In this document: piece by piece, positions 10,000 through 20,132 of the stretch | Position numbering within the stretch: position 1 is the stretch's first letter | Layout: every line of letters begins with the position of its first letter | DNA from: Cryptomeria japonica | Taxonomy: Eukaryota > Streptophyta > Pinopsida > Cupressales > Cupressaceae | Assembly: GCF_030272615.1 (NCBI RefSeq) | Contig: NC_081406.1 | Coordinates: 402,332,939-402,396,938 of the forward strand | Reading direction: 5' to 3' | Length of the DNA stretch: 64,000 bases | Made by a program: the position numbers and the translations under genes | Notes under the pieces: model-generated | What the model saw: the letters and a program-made list of their open reading frames with translations, nothing else | The model's database searches: none | Told to the model about the DNA's origin: nothing

Positions 10000-10650
10000 T
10001 GGCATGTGCAAAATTTAGTAACAATTCCATTATTTCCATTATCTATTATTCACTATATTATAATATATTCATTCTTCATTATTTTACTAATATATCCATA
10101 TCATTATTTCATTAAATCTATTAAATGAATACATATTTCATTATTTATCTATCCCATGCATTTAAAATAAAGAATAATCACTCTTTACCACTTACCATTT
10201 TTCCAAATCTCCTCTATATGAACTACATCCTCTATTTATCATTTTCCCTCTATCCTATTTTCATCCACCTCACACATGTGGGATCAAATTCTTAAACCCT
10301 ATTCTTTATCCCAAATTTTCACCACATCTTGGTTTCCACCCTAAGTATATCTATAAAAACCCAGCCCCTCTCTCTCATTTGAACCATCTAGCCATCTAGC
10401 AATCTGGCACTTAGTTTATCTTTGGCATTCTTGTATTTTAATTATCTTGCATTTGACTTTTCCTAGTTTGCACACCATTTGCAGTTCATCTTCAAAATCT
10501 TCATTCATCATGGCTCTTTGTGCAATTTCTTTCTGAGAGCATTCAAATTCTTAAGCATGAAGTCTTGGTGATAGGAGTGCAATAGAGTTAAAATTCCTAT
10601 AGATTTTGCATGTTTGGTTTGTTTTAGTGTTGCATTTGTTTGTTCTTGCA
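10000..10650 (+). repeat. 3' LTR of element F, second part
   Basis: AT-rich sequence leading to a TATA-like box (10348-10361) and a CT-rich start region, ending in CTTGCA at 10650. Element G's LTR ends in the same CTTGCA word and also begins TGTA, so the two LTRs look related. Confidence 0.45.
10348..10361 (+). promoter_or_regulatory. TATA-like box in the element F LTR
   Basis: ATCTATAAAAACCC, followed about 15-25 bases later by CCCTCTCTCTCATTT, a CT-rich sequence typical of plant transcription starts. It would mark the U3/R boundary of the LTR. It is not tied to any surviving coding sequence. Confidence 0.5.
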
Positions 10651-10725
10651 GGTACTATATTGAGGATGTTGGAATAAATCTGCATCTTAATTCAATGAGA
10701 TCTCAGACATTTTCCTCATCTACAG

Positions 10726-11907
10726 ATGAAACTTAGTGAAAACAATTCATGTGAGGAAGAAAACATTAATGATGCCTTTGTTAATGAGGTGGAAAAGATG
10801 AATGATGATAAGTCAGATATGCGGAGACAACTGGAATCCCTTACCATCAGGATGAATCAAGAGTTAGAAGCTAGGAGGACAGCTGAAGATAAAGTAAGAG
10901 ATAAGGAGGATGATATCTTAAACCTGAACTAAGATATTAGTAACCTGCATGTACATCTTAAAGTAGAAAGAGAAGAAAAAGAGGAAATACAAGATGATCT
11001 AGACATGGCTATGTCTCTTAGAGAAAGTCTTATGAAGAAGAATGAGGAGCTTACCAAGGATTTGGCTGATGCTAATGAGTTATTAGCTAAATTCAACAAG
11101 AGAACTGCTATGCTTGATGAGAAGATCTAGTCACAAAGGCAGACCAAAGATATGCATGGCTTGGGATACACAACCTTTGACCAAGGAGAGCCATCCAGTA
11201 CCAAGGACAACATGCATGGAGGAAAATTTGCAACTAAGACCAAAAAGATCACCGGTAAGAGAACCTACAAACCAGTATGCTTTAAATTTCATAAGGTAGT
11301 TCATACTGCTAATGTTTGTAGAAGTAGATGCAGTACTTTTGATGGATATAGACGTAATTCATATGAAGGTTATAAGCCTCGTAATTTTAATAGACATTGC
11401 TTCAATTGCAACAAGTATGGGAATAGAGCTGTTGAGTGTAGGTCTAGAGTGTACAATTAGAGATCTTACATGAATCCAAGGTCTAATGGTGAATGGTAGA
11501 GATCTTTCAATGAACGAACAAACCCTACTTGGTAGAGACCTTATGTGAACAGGTCTAGTGCATATGAAAGAGAGAATAGATGGAATTTGACATGTTCAAT
11601 TTGTCACAACTATGGTCATGTTGTTATGAATTGCCAAATAAGAACTGGTAGAGGCAATGCTGGACCCTAGAGAGAATCTGGAATGACATGTTTTCATTGC
11701 CACAATCCAGGGCACCTTGAAAAGTTTTGTAGAGAAAGAATGAACCAACCAATTAATCAGTACGTTGACCAGAAAAGAAAGAAGAAGGTATATGTGGAAG
11801 AAACTAGAAGAGAGATGAATAAGACATGGAGGAAGAAAAGTGAGGAGAAACCATCAGAAGACTCCAATTCTTGACCTAGTGTGGAAAACTCCTCACCGGT
11901 AAACTGA
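10726..11907 (+). pseudogene. gag of element D, coiled coil plus four CCHC knuckles
   Basis: One reading frame throughout, broken by seven in-frame stops (one TAA, five TAG, one TGA) and no frameshift. The N-terminal 130 codons form a long Glu/Lys/Leu-rich coiled coil (RRQLESLTIRMNQELEARR, KKNEELTKDLADANELL). The C-terminal half carries four CCHC-like zinc knuckles. They are CFKFHKVVHTANVC (11278-11319; second Cys is Phe), CFNCNKYGNRAVEC (11398-11439; His is Asn), CSICHNYGHVVMNC (11593-11634; intact) and CFHCHNPGHLEKFC (11689-11730; intact). A basic tail follows. Such a protein would assemble particles and bind RNA. Copia elements A and B use a different gag, with a UBN2-type domain and one knuckle. 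Confidence 0.7.
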
Positions 11908-12370
11908 GCTATGTATAAATCTTAGGGAGAGCATATTTTCAGATCCATTTTTGGACCCCCTATATAGTGTGCGATAAGTCAAATCTGCATACTTTGATGC
12001 ATTATGTTGTTATGAAGTGATTTTGTGATCAAACTGGTATATTGGATGTGATATATGAACTAGTAACAAGTTTTAGGGTTGAATGGTGATTAGGGTAAGT
12101 TCAACCAGTATTGCTTTTAATGCACTTTGTAACAGAAAAGAAAAATGTGTTTTAGAGTTTCATTTCTCACCTATCATTTTTGTGAGCACATTTGGAGAAT
12201 GACAGAAGCACAAAAGAACACTTGATTGCTGCATTGACAAATTTGATAGCAGATTATGAATATTTGTGGAGAAATGAATCAGTGAAAGTGCATTCTAACT
12301 AGAAATCCTAGTTGCAAATAAATTGAAAGGTATTTGTGTGTGAATCTGATTTTGTGTTTGAGTTTTCACA
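11908..12370 (+). other. Spacer between gag and ORF2 of element D
   Basis: No gene seen. Element E has a spacer of similar length (61979-62430) in the same place, so ORF2 was probably expressed separately from gag, for instance from a spliced or subgenomic RNA. That is inference. Confidence 0.5.
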
Positions 12371-15200
12371 ATGGATAACTAAAAGGCCTTGACAAGAATT
12401 CAAGAGGCATCCTCATAAGTCGATGAAGATAGATCTAGCTGGAGCCCTATCCAATGTACCCTATGGTGTTTTGAATGTCAAAGACATCTGATCTTAAATC
12501 ATTGCAAATTAGAGGATTGGGAACTTTTGCAATCTTTAATCAATACTAAACACTGTGTGATGAACAAGGAGTGATAAAGGGTCAATTCAGATGGATATCC
12601 AATAAAGGTTTTCATCATGCTTTAAACTTTCTGGATGATTTTGAAGAGGAGCATGTTAGATATGTTTTGAGCAGAGTTCACAACCAGTTTATGTGGTTAG
12701 ATCGATCACATAAAATCACAAAGGAATCTATTCATGTTATCACTAGATTATGGACAACCGGTGAAGTCCCTGCTCTTAGATCAATCCTTAAGGATGAAGT
12801 GATCTAGTTAACAAAATTGAAGTGGGATGGAAGAACTATATCTATAAATGAAATTGAAGACCCTGAGGTTAACTTCACATCTATGGTCATCGGTTACAGG
12901 GTTTATCACTCTAGTAGGATGAACAACATTCCCTATGTTGCTATGCATTCTGCCTACTAGATGATAAAAGAAAATGTTGATTATGATCTTGCTGAAGTAT
13001 TGAGAACACAATTGGTGTTGAATCTTGAATCAATCAAGAAGGATAAGTGACCAAAATTTAAATTTGGTCAGTTGATCATTGGTTTGTTTTTTCTATTTTC
13101 AAAACTTCTTTCCTGGTATAGGTGATATTCAATGGTCTATGGATACACTGGAAGTATTGCAAATAAAGAATAGTATCAAGATGCTTGGGAATGAGTTTAC
13201 AAAGACTATCTGGGGATATTTCAAAGATTTCCAGAAAAGAATGTGTGACAGAGAAAGGATACTTGCACATGTTATAAAGAGGTATGAAGACTATCCATTT
13301 TATGGTTGATATTGATACTTGTCAGATGGAGGCTACACATCCAAGAACTTCATGAGTCATGCCTATGGGGTATGAGGTAGGAGAAGATATCTTGATTATT
13401 TATGTTGAAGACCTCCTATCCAAACCAGTAGATCCTAGTGTAACTAGGTTTAGAAATTTCAAAGAGAAATCAATAGAAGTACATTTGGAGTTGGCTAAAC
13501 TGTTGATTGCCAAGAAAGTAAGAAAAGAGGTTGAACAATTTGTTGTGGAGCAAGGCTGCACTAAAGAAATCATTGTTGAAGAAAGAGAAAAATTTGAAGA
13601 GAAGAAAGTTGTAACCTCAAGTGCACAAACCAAAAGACAAATAAGGAGTACAATTGTCAAGGAGAAGCCCCCTCCTCCTCCTAATATTCAAATCAGAAGG
13701 AAAGGTAAAGAAATCAAGCCACTAGCACCAGTAGCCATTGGAAAAAGGAAGAAGGAACAAACAAAAAGAGTTGTTGTAGAGGAAGAGGTAGAGGAAACCA
13801 AATCTGAAGGAAGAAAGAAGGAATTGAGGGCAAGTGGTAAGAAATATAAAGTGGTTGGAGAACCTACTGTTAAATCAGTAAAACCAGAGGTAACTAAAGC
13901 CACTATACTTGAGAAATTGTTGGAGAACATAAGGAATTATGGTATATTTGTTGGTGTGCATAAGAATTATAATCATTTTGATGAGGAAGAGCACAAACAA
14001 ATTGAAGATTCAATTGTTTGGTATATGATTCATTATGGAAAAGCATTAATTGAGTTACAAGGTCAAATACCCGATTCTTTATATAATAAACTGTAAGAAA
14101 GATGGCAGACTGCTATTAGGCAGGACAAAGAAATAATTATGTATTAATGGATTTTCAACTAGAGACCTCACAGGAGGAAGTACAAGAAATTATTTTGAAA
14201 TATAAACCTTCATTTAGAACCAATAAGAGGTTAACAAGATTACTTGTTGGAGAATCCTAGTCAGTTCAAGCTGAGACTAGGGCAATTATGAAGAAGTTTT
14301 TAGGACTGGAGAAAAAGGAACTAGAGTAGATTGAATCATCTAAGAAAGAAGATATTCCTGAGGCATTGGTAATGGAAGGAGAAATACCGGATGTATTTGA
14401 GATTGATGAGATATTTACTCATATAGAGAAAGAACCTAAAGGTACTACTACATATATCCCTACAGTCATAGTAGAAGAACCAATGATATTGAAAGTGATT
14501 CCCACTGGTTAAGATAAAGATAAAGATGAAACAAAGATAGAAATGAATGTACAAATGGATGATGTGTAGATCACTGAGCCATTGGAGAAAGGTAAAGAGA
14601 TGCAAAAAGATACTCAGGAGAGTGAACAAATAGATGATGAGAAAACTAAATATCCACTTGTAAAGGTAGAGGAGAAGTAGAAAGAAGAAGACCAAGAGAA
14701 GAAAGTGACCTACCGGTCACTTACTTCAAAGAAGATGATGATATAGAATCTATTCAAGGACCAATTAGCATTGATATATTGAGTCCTACAGAATTGATGG
14801 AGATTGCATCTGCTATGCAATCTAAGGCCAAGAAGAACATGTTAAGAGCACAAAGGAGAGAAGCACAAAATATACAGACTGTTGTTGAGATATTTTCAAG
14901 TTTTCTACCAGAGACTAAGACTGATAGTCTTATAACCCCTATTGAGAATATGGACCACTTGGTTACATCTGCAGGGGAGAAACTGAAGAGTATTGGAGAA
15001 GCTGCTATATATAATGTTGAGAAATAATATGAGAAGAGAAGGATTGAAACATTGATCAAGGATATTGATAGAGATAGTAGGTATTACTATTAACATGGAC
15101 CAGATCAAGGAAGCATTACAGACCAGAGGTAAAATTTTGTCTACTATTTGCAACTTCTAATTGTTTGTTGATGATATTGATAAGAAGAGAAATGCAGAGA
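12371..15200 (+). pseudogene. ORF2 of element D, large protein of unknown function
   Basis: The diverged + strand copy of the ORF2 best seen in element C. Recognisable blocks in order are KGFHHALNFLDDFEEEHVRY...FMWLDRSHKITKESIHVIT (12600-12750); a GYRVYHSSRMNNIPYVAMH block (12890-12950); the hydrophobic block LIIGLFFLFSKLL; a Lys-rich linker (13600-13900); LLENIRNYGIF...EEEHKQIEDSIVWYMI (13915-14050); an acidic stretch (14370-14700); and a C-terminal helical block (14779-15025). At least three frameshifts (near 12540, 13110 and 13340) and several stops, mostly TAG, separate them. I recognise no known domain. The ATG at 12371 is chosen by position relative to ORF2 of element E. Confidence 0.5.
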
Positions 15201-15342
15201 AGTTGTTGGCATTATGATGCATTTTGTATGACTGGTGAAATTATTGTCATTTCTAGAAACATCAGCTTCTAAGTCTCTATAGTCCATCAGTAAAGGAGTA
15301 AAGGGTAACCGGTGGCGAACAAGAGTTCTTATTCCTATCGAC

Positions 15343-15418
15343 AGTGAGTAGACCGGTATACAGGGGTTAATCGGCTAAGCAGTGAGTAGACTGGTATACA
15401 AGGGTTAACTGACTAAGA
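15343..15418 (+). repeat. 38-bp tandem duplication
   Basis: Two adjacent 38-base copies (15343-15380 and 15381-15418) of agtgagtagaccggtatac followed by a GGGTTAAYYGRCTAAG end, with about six differences. They lie between element D and segment R. Confidence 0.85.
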
Positions 15419-16263
15419 AGCTTAGGGTTCAAAAACTCATCTAGAGAATCATCTAAACTCATAATCAACATAATTGCATACATCATCAAAAACATGAACA
15501 TCTTGTAAATAAAAATTTGACATTTTCAAATGAAATTTGAACACACAATGCAAGAAAAGTGAAAGGAATTTTTTTTTATGCTTTGAGAGAAAATGAAATA
15601 AAATAGATCTAGATACAACAATGCAATGCAATGAAATTGGAATTGGATTCATGTCAAATTCACCAAAGATGTGTAGAGGAAAAAGTGAGACTAAGTATGG
15701 AAACCCTAATCCCACTCTCATACACACTCATGGAATATGAAAGAGCCTAGAGAAGAACGTACTTTGGCTACTTCTTGTGAGGAAGAAAGAGTTAAGGATT
15801 ACCTCTTAGGGTTCCTATTCCCTTCCTACAAATGAGAGAGAGGAATTATTCAAAATGCAATCTAACCTAAAGTGCAAGTAAGAAAGAAAACCCTAATCTA
15901 GAAATCCAGAATAGAAAATAACTGATAAACCGTTGAAGAGTATAGATTAGGAGGAAAAATCAGAGGCACACCTATGTCTGAAATCTGAGCTAAACTATTT
16001 AGGACCAGGGTGCCATGCCACTGTCCTAATTTTGCAAGTCTGAAGCTGCAATTGACAGGATGAGATCTATACACTGCAAACTGTTAGACTACAAAATCCA
16101 ACTGAAAATAGGTAGGACCAGGGTGCCACGCCCCTATCGTAGGGATTTTTTCTGAGATCTGAGCCCTAGGACAACCTCTGTGTGCATTGTCAGTCCTAAA
16201 ACTTCCAATGATGCTCGGATCCGAACCTGTACCTGTAGATAAAAGAGAGGGTTTTAGGTGGCT

Positions 16264-16274
16264 ATATAGGGTTT
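16264..16274 (-). promoter_or_regulatory. TATA-like box in segment R
   Basis: CCTATATAGCC on the minus strand, flanked by AAAACC and CACC. It is conserved in R' near 31873-31883. It probably marks an LTR promoter. Confidence 0.4.
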
Positions 16275-17999
16275 TACCTTAGTTAGACCCCTATTTTGGT
16301 GATTTCCACCTCAACAAATAACTGATAATATACTAAAAATATGTGTGCTAGAACCTTGTATGTGTGCAAGATCCTAAAATGAAAGAAAATAATCTAAAGC
16401 AACCCTAAAGAGTAAACCCTAATTGCTTATAATTAACAAAGTATATTCTCTAAATCCATGATGAAAAGTGATCTAAAGCATGAATATGAATCAAAATGAA
16501 GCTCATACAAAGACATGGAAACAACATGAAACCATACCCAACCCAAGGGAGAGGTACAAGCCAATCTTTAGTCGGTGATCTCCTATTGCTCTCCTACATC
16601 TTCAAAAATCCCCCCAATTCATGAAATGATGTTTGATGAATGTTTGATGGATGAATGTTGAATGATTTTTAAAACTTAAAAGATCTACTCTTTCACTACA
16701 AAGAAGGTTCCTTATGCCCCAAAAATCTACTCTTAGATTCTTAGAAGAAAACCCCTTCAAATGAAGAAAGAGATCTCTTAAGTATGAAACCCTAGATCTT
16801 AATTTCATATTTAGGCCGACCTAGGATTTTAATTTCCCACCAATATTTTGGGGTTAAGCATTATTATATCATGGGAATATGATGCCAAAATTTTAGGAAA
16901 AAAGCAGAGGAGCATGTGCACTTTCAACATGGTCCGACCAACTTTTCACCAAATTTTTTGGGGTCTTTAGGTATAATGATATTAGAGAAAATCCCAAAGT
17001 TACAACTGATGTCAAGGTGTTTTGATATGCGAAATTGGGCCTCAAAGGTCAAAATAGGACAAAATTAGGGTTTAGGATTAAATGATTTATTGAAGGAGAA
17101 AAATGACAAACAACACACTTAAGATAAAGGGCCCATCTTTATAACATGTGAAGTGATGAATTGTGATTTTAGATTTAATTAAACTGATTAATCAAATACT
17201 TAAAAGAGATTAAAAATGCAAGATACAAAAACACTAAGGCAGGTGCTAACCCAGTGTGAAATTGTACCACTTTAGCAAGGGTGTACAATTTATGACAATA
17301 TAAGTATTATAATCATTGTCATCATATCATTTAGTTATATTCATCATCATTATTACATTTAACTGTCATCATTTACATCATAATCATATCATTTAAATTG
17401 AATTTCAAAAATACTAGTGTGTGCAATCATCCATATCATTTAAGTAGCATTTGCATTCATAACACATCATTTAGGTACACTTTCATATAACTATCTGCAT
17501 GTGGAGAGCATCATGAGGAATAAATACATCATCTCCATAACACAACATCATATAACATTATCATCACTATTACATCAACATCATCATACATACATTACAT
17601 CCATGATAATTGCACATAAATCATTTACAAAAATCACCATCATTAAGTATAGGCTCCAATAAAAACATCATCATCATACAAACATCGTCATCATATTAAC
17701 ATATCACAATAAAATTATGTGACTCACATAAATTCATCCATCACATAAGCATCATCACATATATAAGCATCACATCATCAAATGGGAGTGTCGCATATGG
17801 ATTCAAAGAAAAATCGTCGATGCATCTCATATACTTATAAAAAGGAATCGATATCAAGGATACACAGATATCATATCTAGAGGAGAGATATATCCACATA
17901 AAATAATGATCTAAATCATATAAATGAATCAATGTATACATCGTGAGAATACAAAATCGGGGCACATGGGTCTATGAATTAATTTCCCCAGAGGGTGTA

Positions 18000-18590
18000 G
18001 GCCTCAAAGCACCTGGATCTCCACCTAGTGGATCTTGACTAAGTGCCCCCGTCAATCCTTGGCTCTTAGCTTGGCTTCATCTTGATCTCATTCTACTCTC
18101 CTGTGCATAGCTGGGAGCCCTCTGATAAGCCAAAATGACTACATAGTATAATATCCTATAATACTCGGCCTACCGGGCCAAGCATTGGATGACCCTGATG
18201 GCCTCTCTTGAGCTAGTTTTTATGGACACTGCCAACTCAGCCTCTGCCTAATGACTCCTATCTAAAGTTGCATCTCTCTCTATTAGCAAAGAGGCAATCC
18301 ATCCCTATGCATTCCTAAGTTGTGCCTACAACTATTTTACCGAGGACTGTAGGGCACTAATCTGATCCTCCTACTGATGAGGTAGCTCTCAAATTTGTAC
18401 CTATCTTTGTACCCCTTGCTACTATCTTGTGGCCTACTATATTGGAACCTAGGAGGAAGCTCCTGCTACCCCTATCCTTGTGACCTATGGAGGAGGGATC
18501 CCTGACCTCCTCCTCTATACTTCCCTATTCTCCACATCCTATCCAGCCCTAAGGGCACCTGCTCCACTCCATCCACCATAACCCCCACCC
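18000..18590 (-). pseudogene. gag-like relic in segment R
   Basis: On the minus strand, broken frames read a Gly-rich stretch next to the (CAT)n tract, then a helical block matching that in R' (ERDATLDGS...VSTRTSSREAIRVIQRLA). It resembles the coiled-coil parts of plant gypsy gag proteins but has no diagnostic motif. Here the frame has more stops than in R'. It is cut off upstream by the copia A insertion. Confidence 0.3.
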
Positions 18591-18672
<82 letters not shown>

Positions 18673-18709
18673 TATCATCATCATGATCATCATCATCATC
18701 ATCATCATC
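18591..18709. repeat. (CAT)n microsatellite holding the copia A insertion
   Basis: About 39 CAT units with two interruptions (attatcat, catgatcat). Copia A begins at 18710 directly against its end. The paralogous tract in R' is at 34171-34256. On the minus strand it reads poly-Met, poly-Asp or stops; none is a credible protein. Confidence 0.9.
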
Positions 18710-19798
18710 TGTTAGGATAACTAGTGGACAACTGAGAGGTGGGGTGAATCAGTTGTCAACATATTATATTAATCAAACCACTGTATAACCTTTAACTAGA
18801 GCACATAACCATTGAATACCAGAATAGCAGAAATAGATACCAGTAAGAAATAAAACTTAAGAATGAAATAGAGAATTAACACAATGCAACCATAGCACAT
18901 AACACCATTATTTGTACATGGAAAGCCCGTTAAAGGGAAAAATCACAGTGGGAAGCCTACCCACAGTCAGATGATACTTTTGCAGAAAGTATGTGATATA
19001 ATAAGGGTCCTGCACATGCAGGAAGGCACACTTCCTAGACCATACTTCTCATTACAAATGAGTCTAACTGACTATAGAGAGGTTATAACCACCTCAAGAT
19101 AATTGGATAACAATCCAGAAGAATGAACTTTCGGTGATAGCATCTACCATGCCTGATTACAGTCCCGGTTAAGCTCAATACTGGTGGCCTTTGACCTCTT
19201 ACATAAACCTAATTCAGTCACCTATGATTGACCAAATCTCATTCGCATATGATATTTCATTCCACAACCATGACACACATTCTACAATGAGATCTTACAA
19301 CAATTTATACAAACCCTAACGCCTAAACCAATTAGGTCAGCCACCTAAAAGATATTACAATAAGATCATTACATTCATCCATATTACAATGATATGCCAT
19401 GTCGTCTTTAGACCAAAACAACATTAACCAAACCATAAATCATCCTGGTAACGTGTAGAGAACACATTAACATGATACCGGTCCATAACCTAGACAGGAA
19501 CCAGACCTAATCTTGGTCCACCACGCCAAAGCAATGTCATTAATTAATCAAGCCATGATCAAGGATCACCTTTTGCATCGTGAATTCCATCTATAAGCCA
19601 CACAAACACCACTTCTGCATCCTGTTAAGGATTCTCAGTAAAAGCGCTGTCAGTAAAGCTTTAAACCCTTACCGGTAACACTAGTTCTTCTATCGGTAAC
19701 CAAAACCTGTCTGTCGGTAACTAACCATAATAGCTAGCGTTGACATCAATGACAAAACATCAATGCAAGACATAATCAATTCCTCCATATTGCCAACA
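18710..19798 (-). repeat. 3' LTR of copia A
   Basis: 1,089 bases. Read on the minus strand it begins TGTTGGCAATATGG and ends TATCCTAACA, giving TG...CA ends. The U5 end carries GATTCACCCC(A)CCTCTCAG, shared with the LTRs of B, C and E. Confidence 0.85.
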
Positions 19799-20132
19799 AT
19801 CTCCCCCTTTTGCATTGATGGCAACACTAGATATGAAAAAGAAAACATCTAAGTTCCAAGAAGTGCCAAACATTTCTCATAGAAGATATAACAATGAAAA
19901 ACTAAAAAATCCCAGCAACATCCCCTGAGAAGTGCAGTCCAATCTGAAATGGATCTGAATTTTTCACATATAACTCTCCCCTTTGACATCAATGCCAAGG
20001 ATATGACATAGATATCAAAATCCTATGAATCTCAAAGCTGACTACTCCCCCTGAGTAGTAGCACCACTACATCAACCCAAAGAAAAGGATAAAGTTGACG
20101 ATGCATATCGGACTAATGGTCTACTCCATCAA
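19799..20132 (-). promoter_or_regulatory. Polypurine tract region of copia A
   Basis: On the minus strand AAAAGGGGGAGAT (19799-19811) abuts the LTR and would prime plus-strand DNA. A second purine run with GATGTCAAAGGGGAGAG lies near 19977-19997, and a third (CAGGGGGAGTAG) near 20045-20058. No gene lies between the RNase H stop and the LTR. Confidence 0.7.

Larger units (their letters stand above)
1..10650 (+). mobile_element. Element F: Tat/Ogre-like Ty3/gypsy remnant without pol
   Basis: A long + strand element, apparently non-autonomous. In order it holds an AT-rich leader, a gag C-terminal fragment with a Tat-style zinc knuckle (2285-2794), low-complexity ORFs, an A-rich run, paired hairpin modules (4885-4952), a tandem repeat, a hairpin-rich stretch and a 3' LTR starting at 6797. 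No protease, RT, RNase H or integrase motif is seen. Assignment to the Tat/Ogre group rests on the gag knuckle and on the post-pol hairpin module, which also follows the integrase of element G. The 5' boundary is uncertain: an LTR end near 399 is possible, but no convincing primer-binding site follows it. The 3' LTR is split by non-coding DNA. Confidence 0.55.
10700..15230 (+). mobile_element. Element D: pol-less LTR element with gag and ORF2
   Basis: The + strand internal region of a non-autonomous element: gag (10726-11907), a non-coding spacer, then a large ORF2 (about 12371-15200). Its own LTRs are not present. The 5' end is cut about 50 bases after the element F LTR and the 3' end fades near 15230. 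Kinship with element E is shown by matching gag and ORF2 in the same order. Element E retains a copia-type LTR and primer site. No protease, integrase, RT or RNase H motif occurs anywhere in it. Confidence 0.65.
15419..18709 (-). mobile_element. Segment R: minus-strand LTR element fragment
   Basis: Non-coding apart from a gag-like relic near its high-coordinate end. On the minus strand a TATA-like CCTATATAGCC (about 16264-16274) is followed by sequence with two copies of a GGCATGGCACCCTGGTCCTA-type word (16001-16020 and 16112-16131), suggesting an LTR at 15500-16850. The 16850-17980 part is AT-rich and full of CAT/ATC words. The whole segment from 15552 recurs in R'. Gypsy-type ancestry is a guess from the gag-like relic. 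Confidence 0.4.

Noticed and set aside
13060-13130. Possible intron in ORF2: T-rich block ending TATAG before GTGATATTC
   Set aside because: All three ORF2 copies keep a translatable hydrophobic LLVGLFFYF-type block here, and the interval would be too short for a plant intron. Treated as coding, with decay.
15449-15727. 92-codon minus-strand ORF (also at 24441-24671)
   Set aside because: Lies in LTR-like non-coding sequence of R and R', hydrophobic by composition, and differs at its ends between the two copies.
18472-18708. 78-codon minus-strand ORF with a poly-Met run
   Set aside because: It is the (CAT)n microsatellite read as ATG codons; the rest is a decayed gag-like relic.
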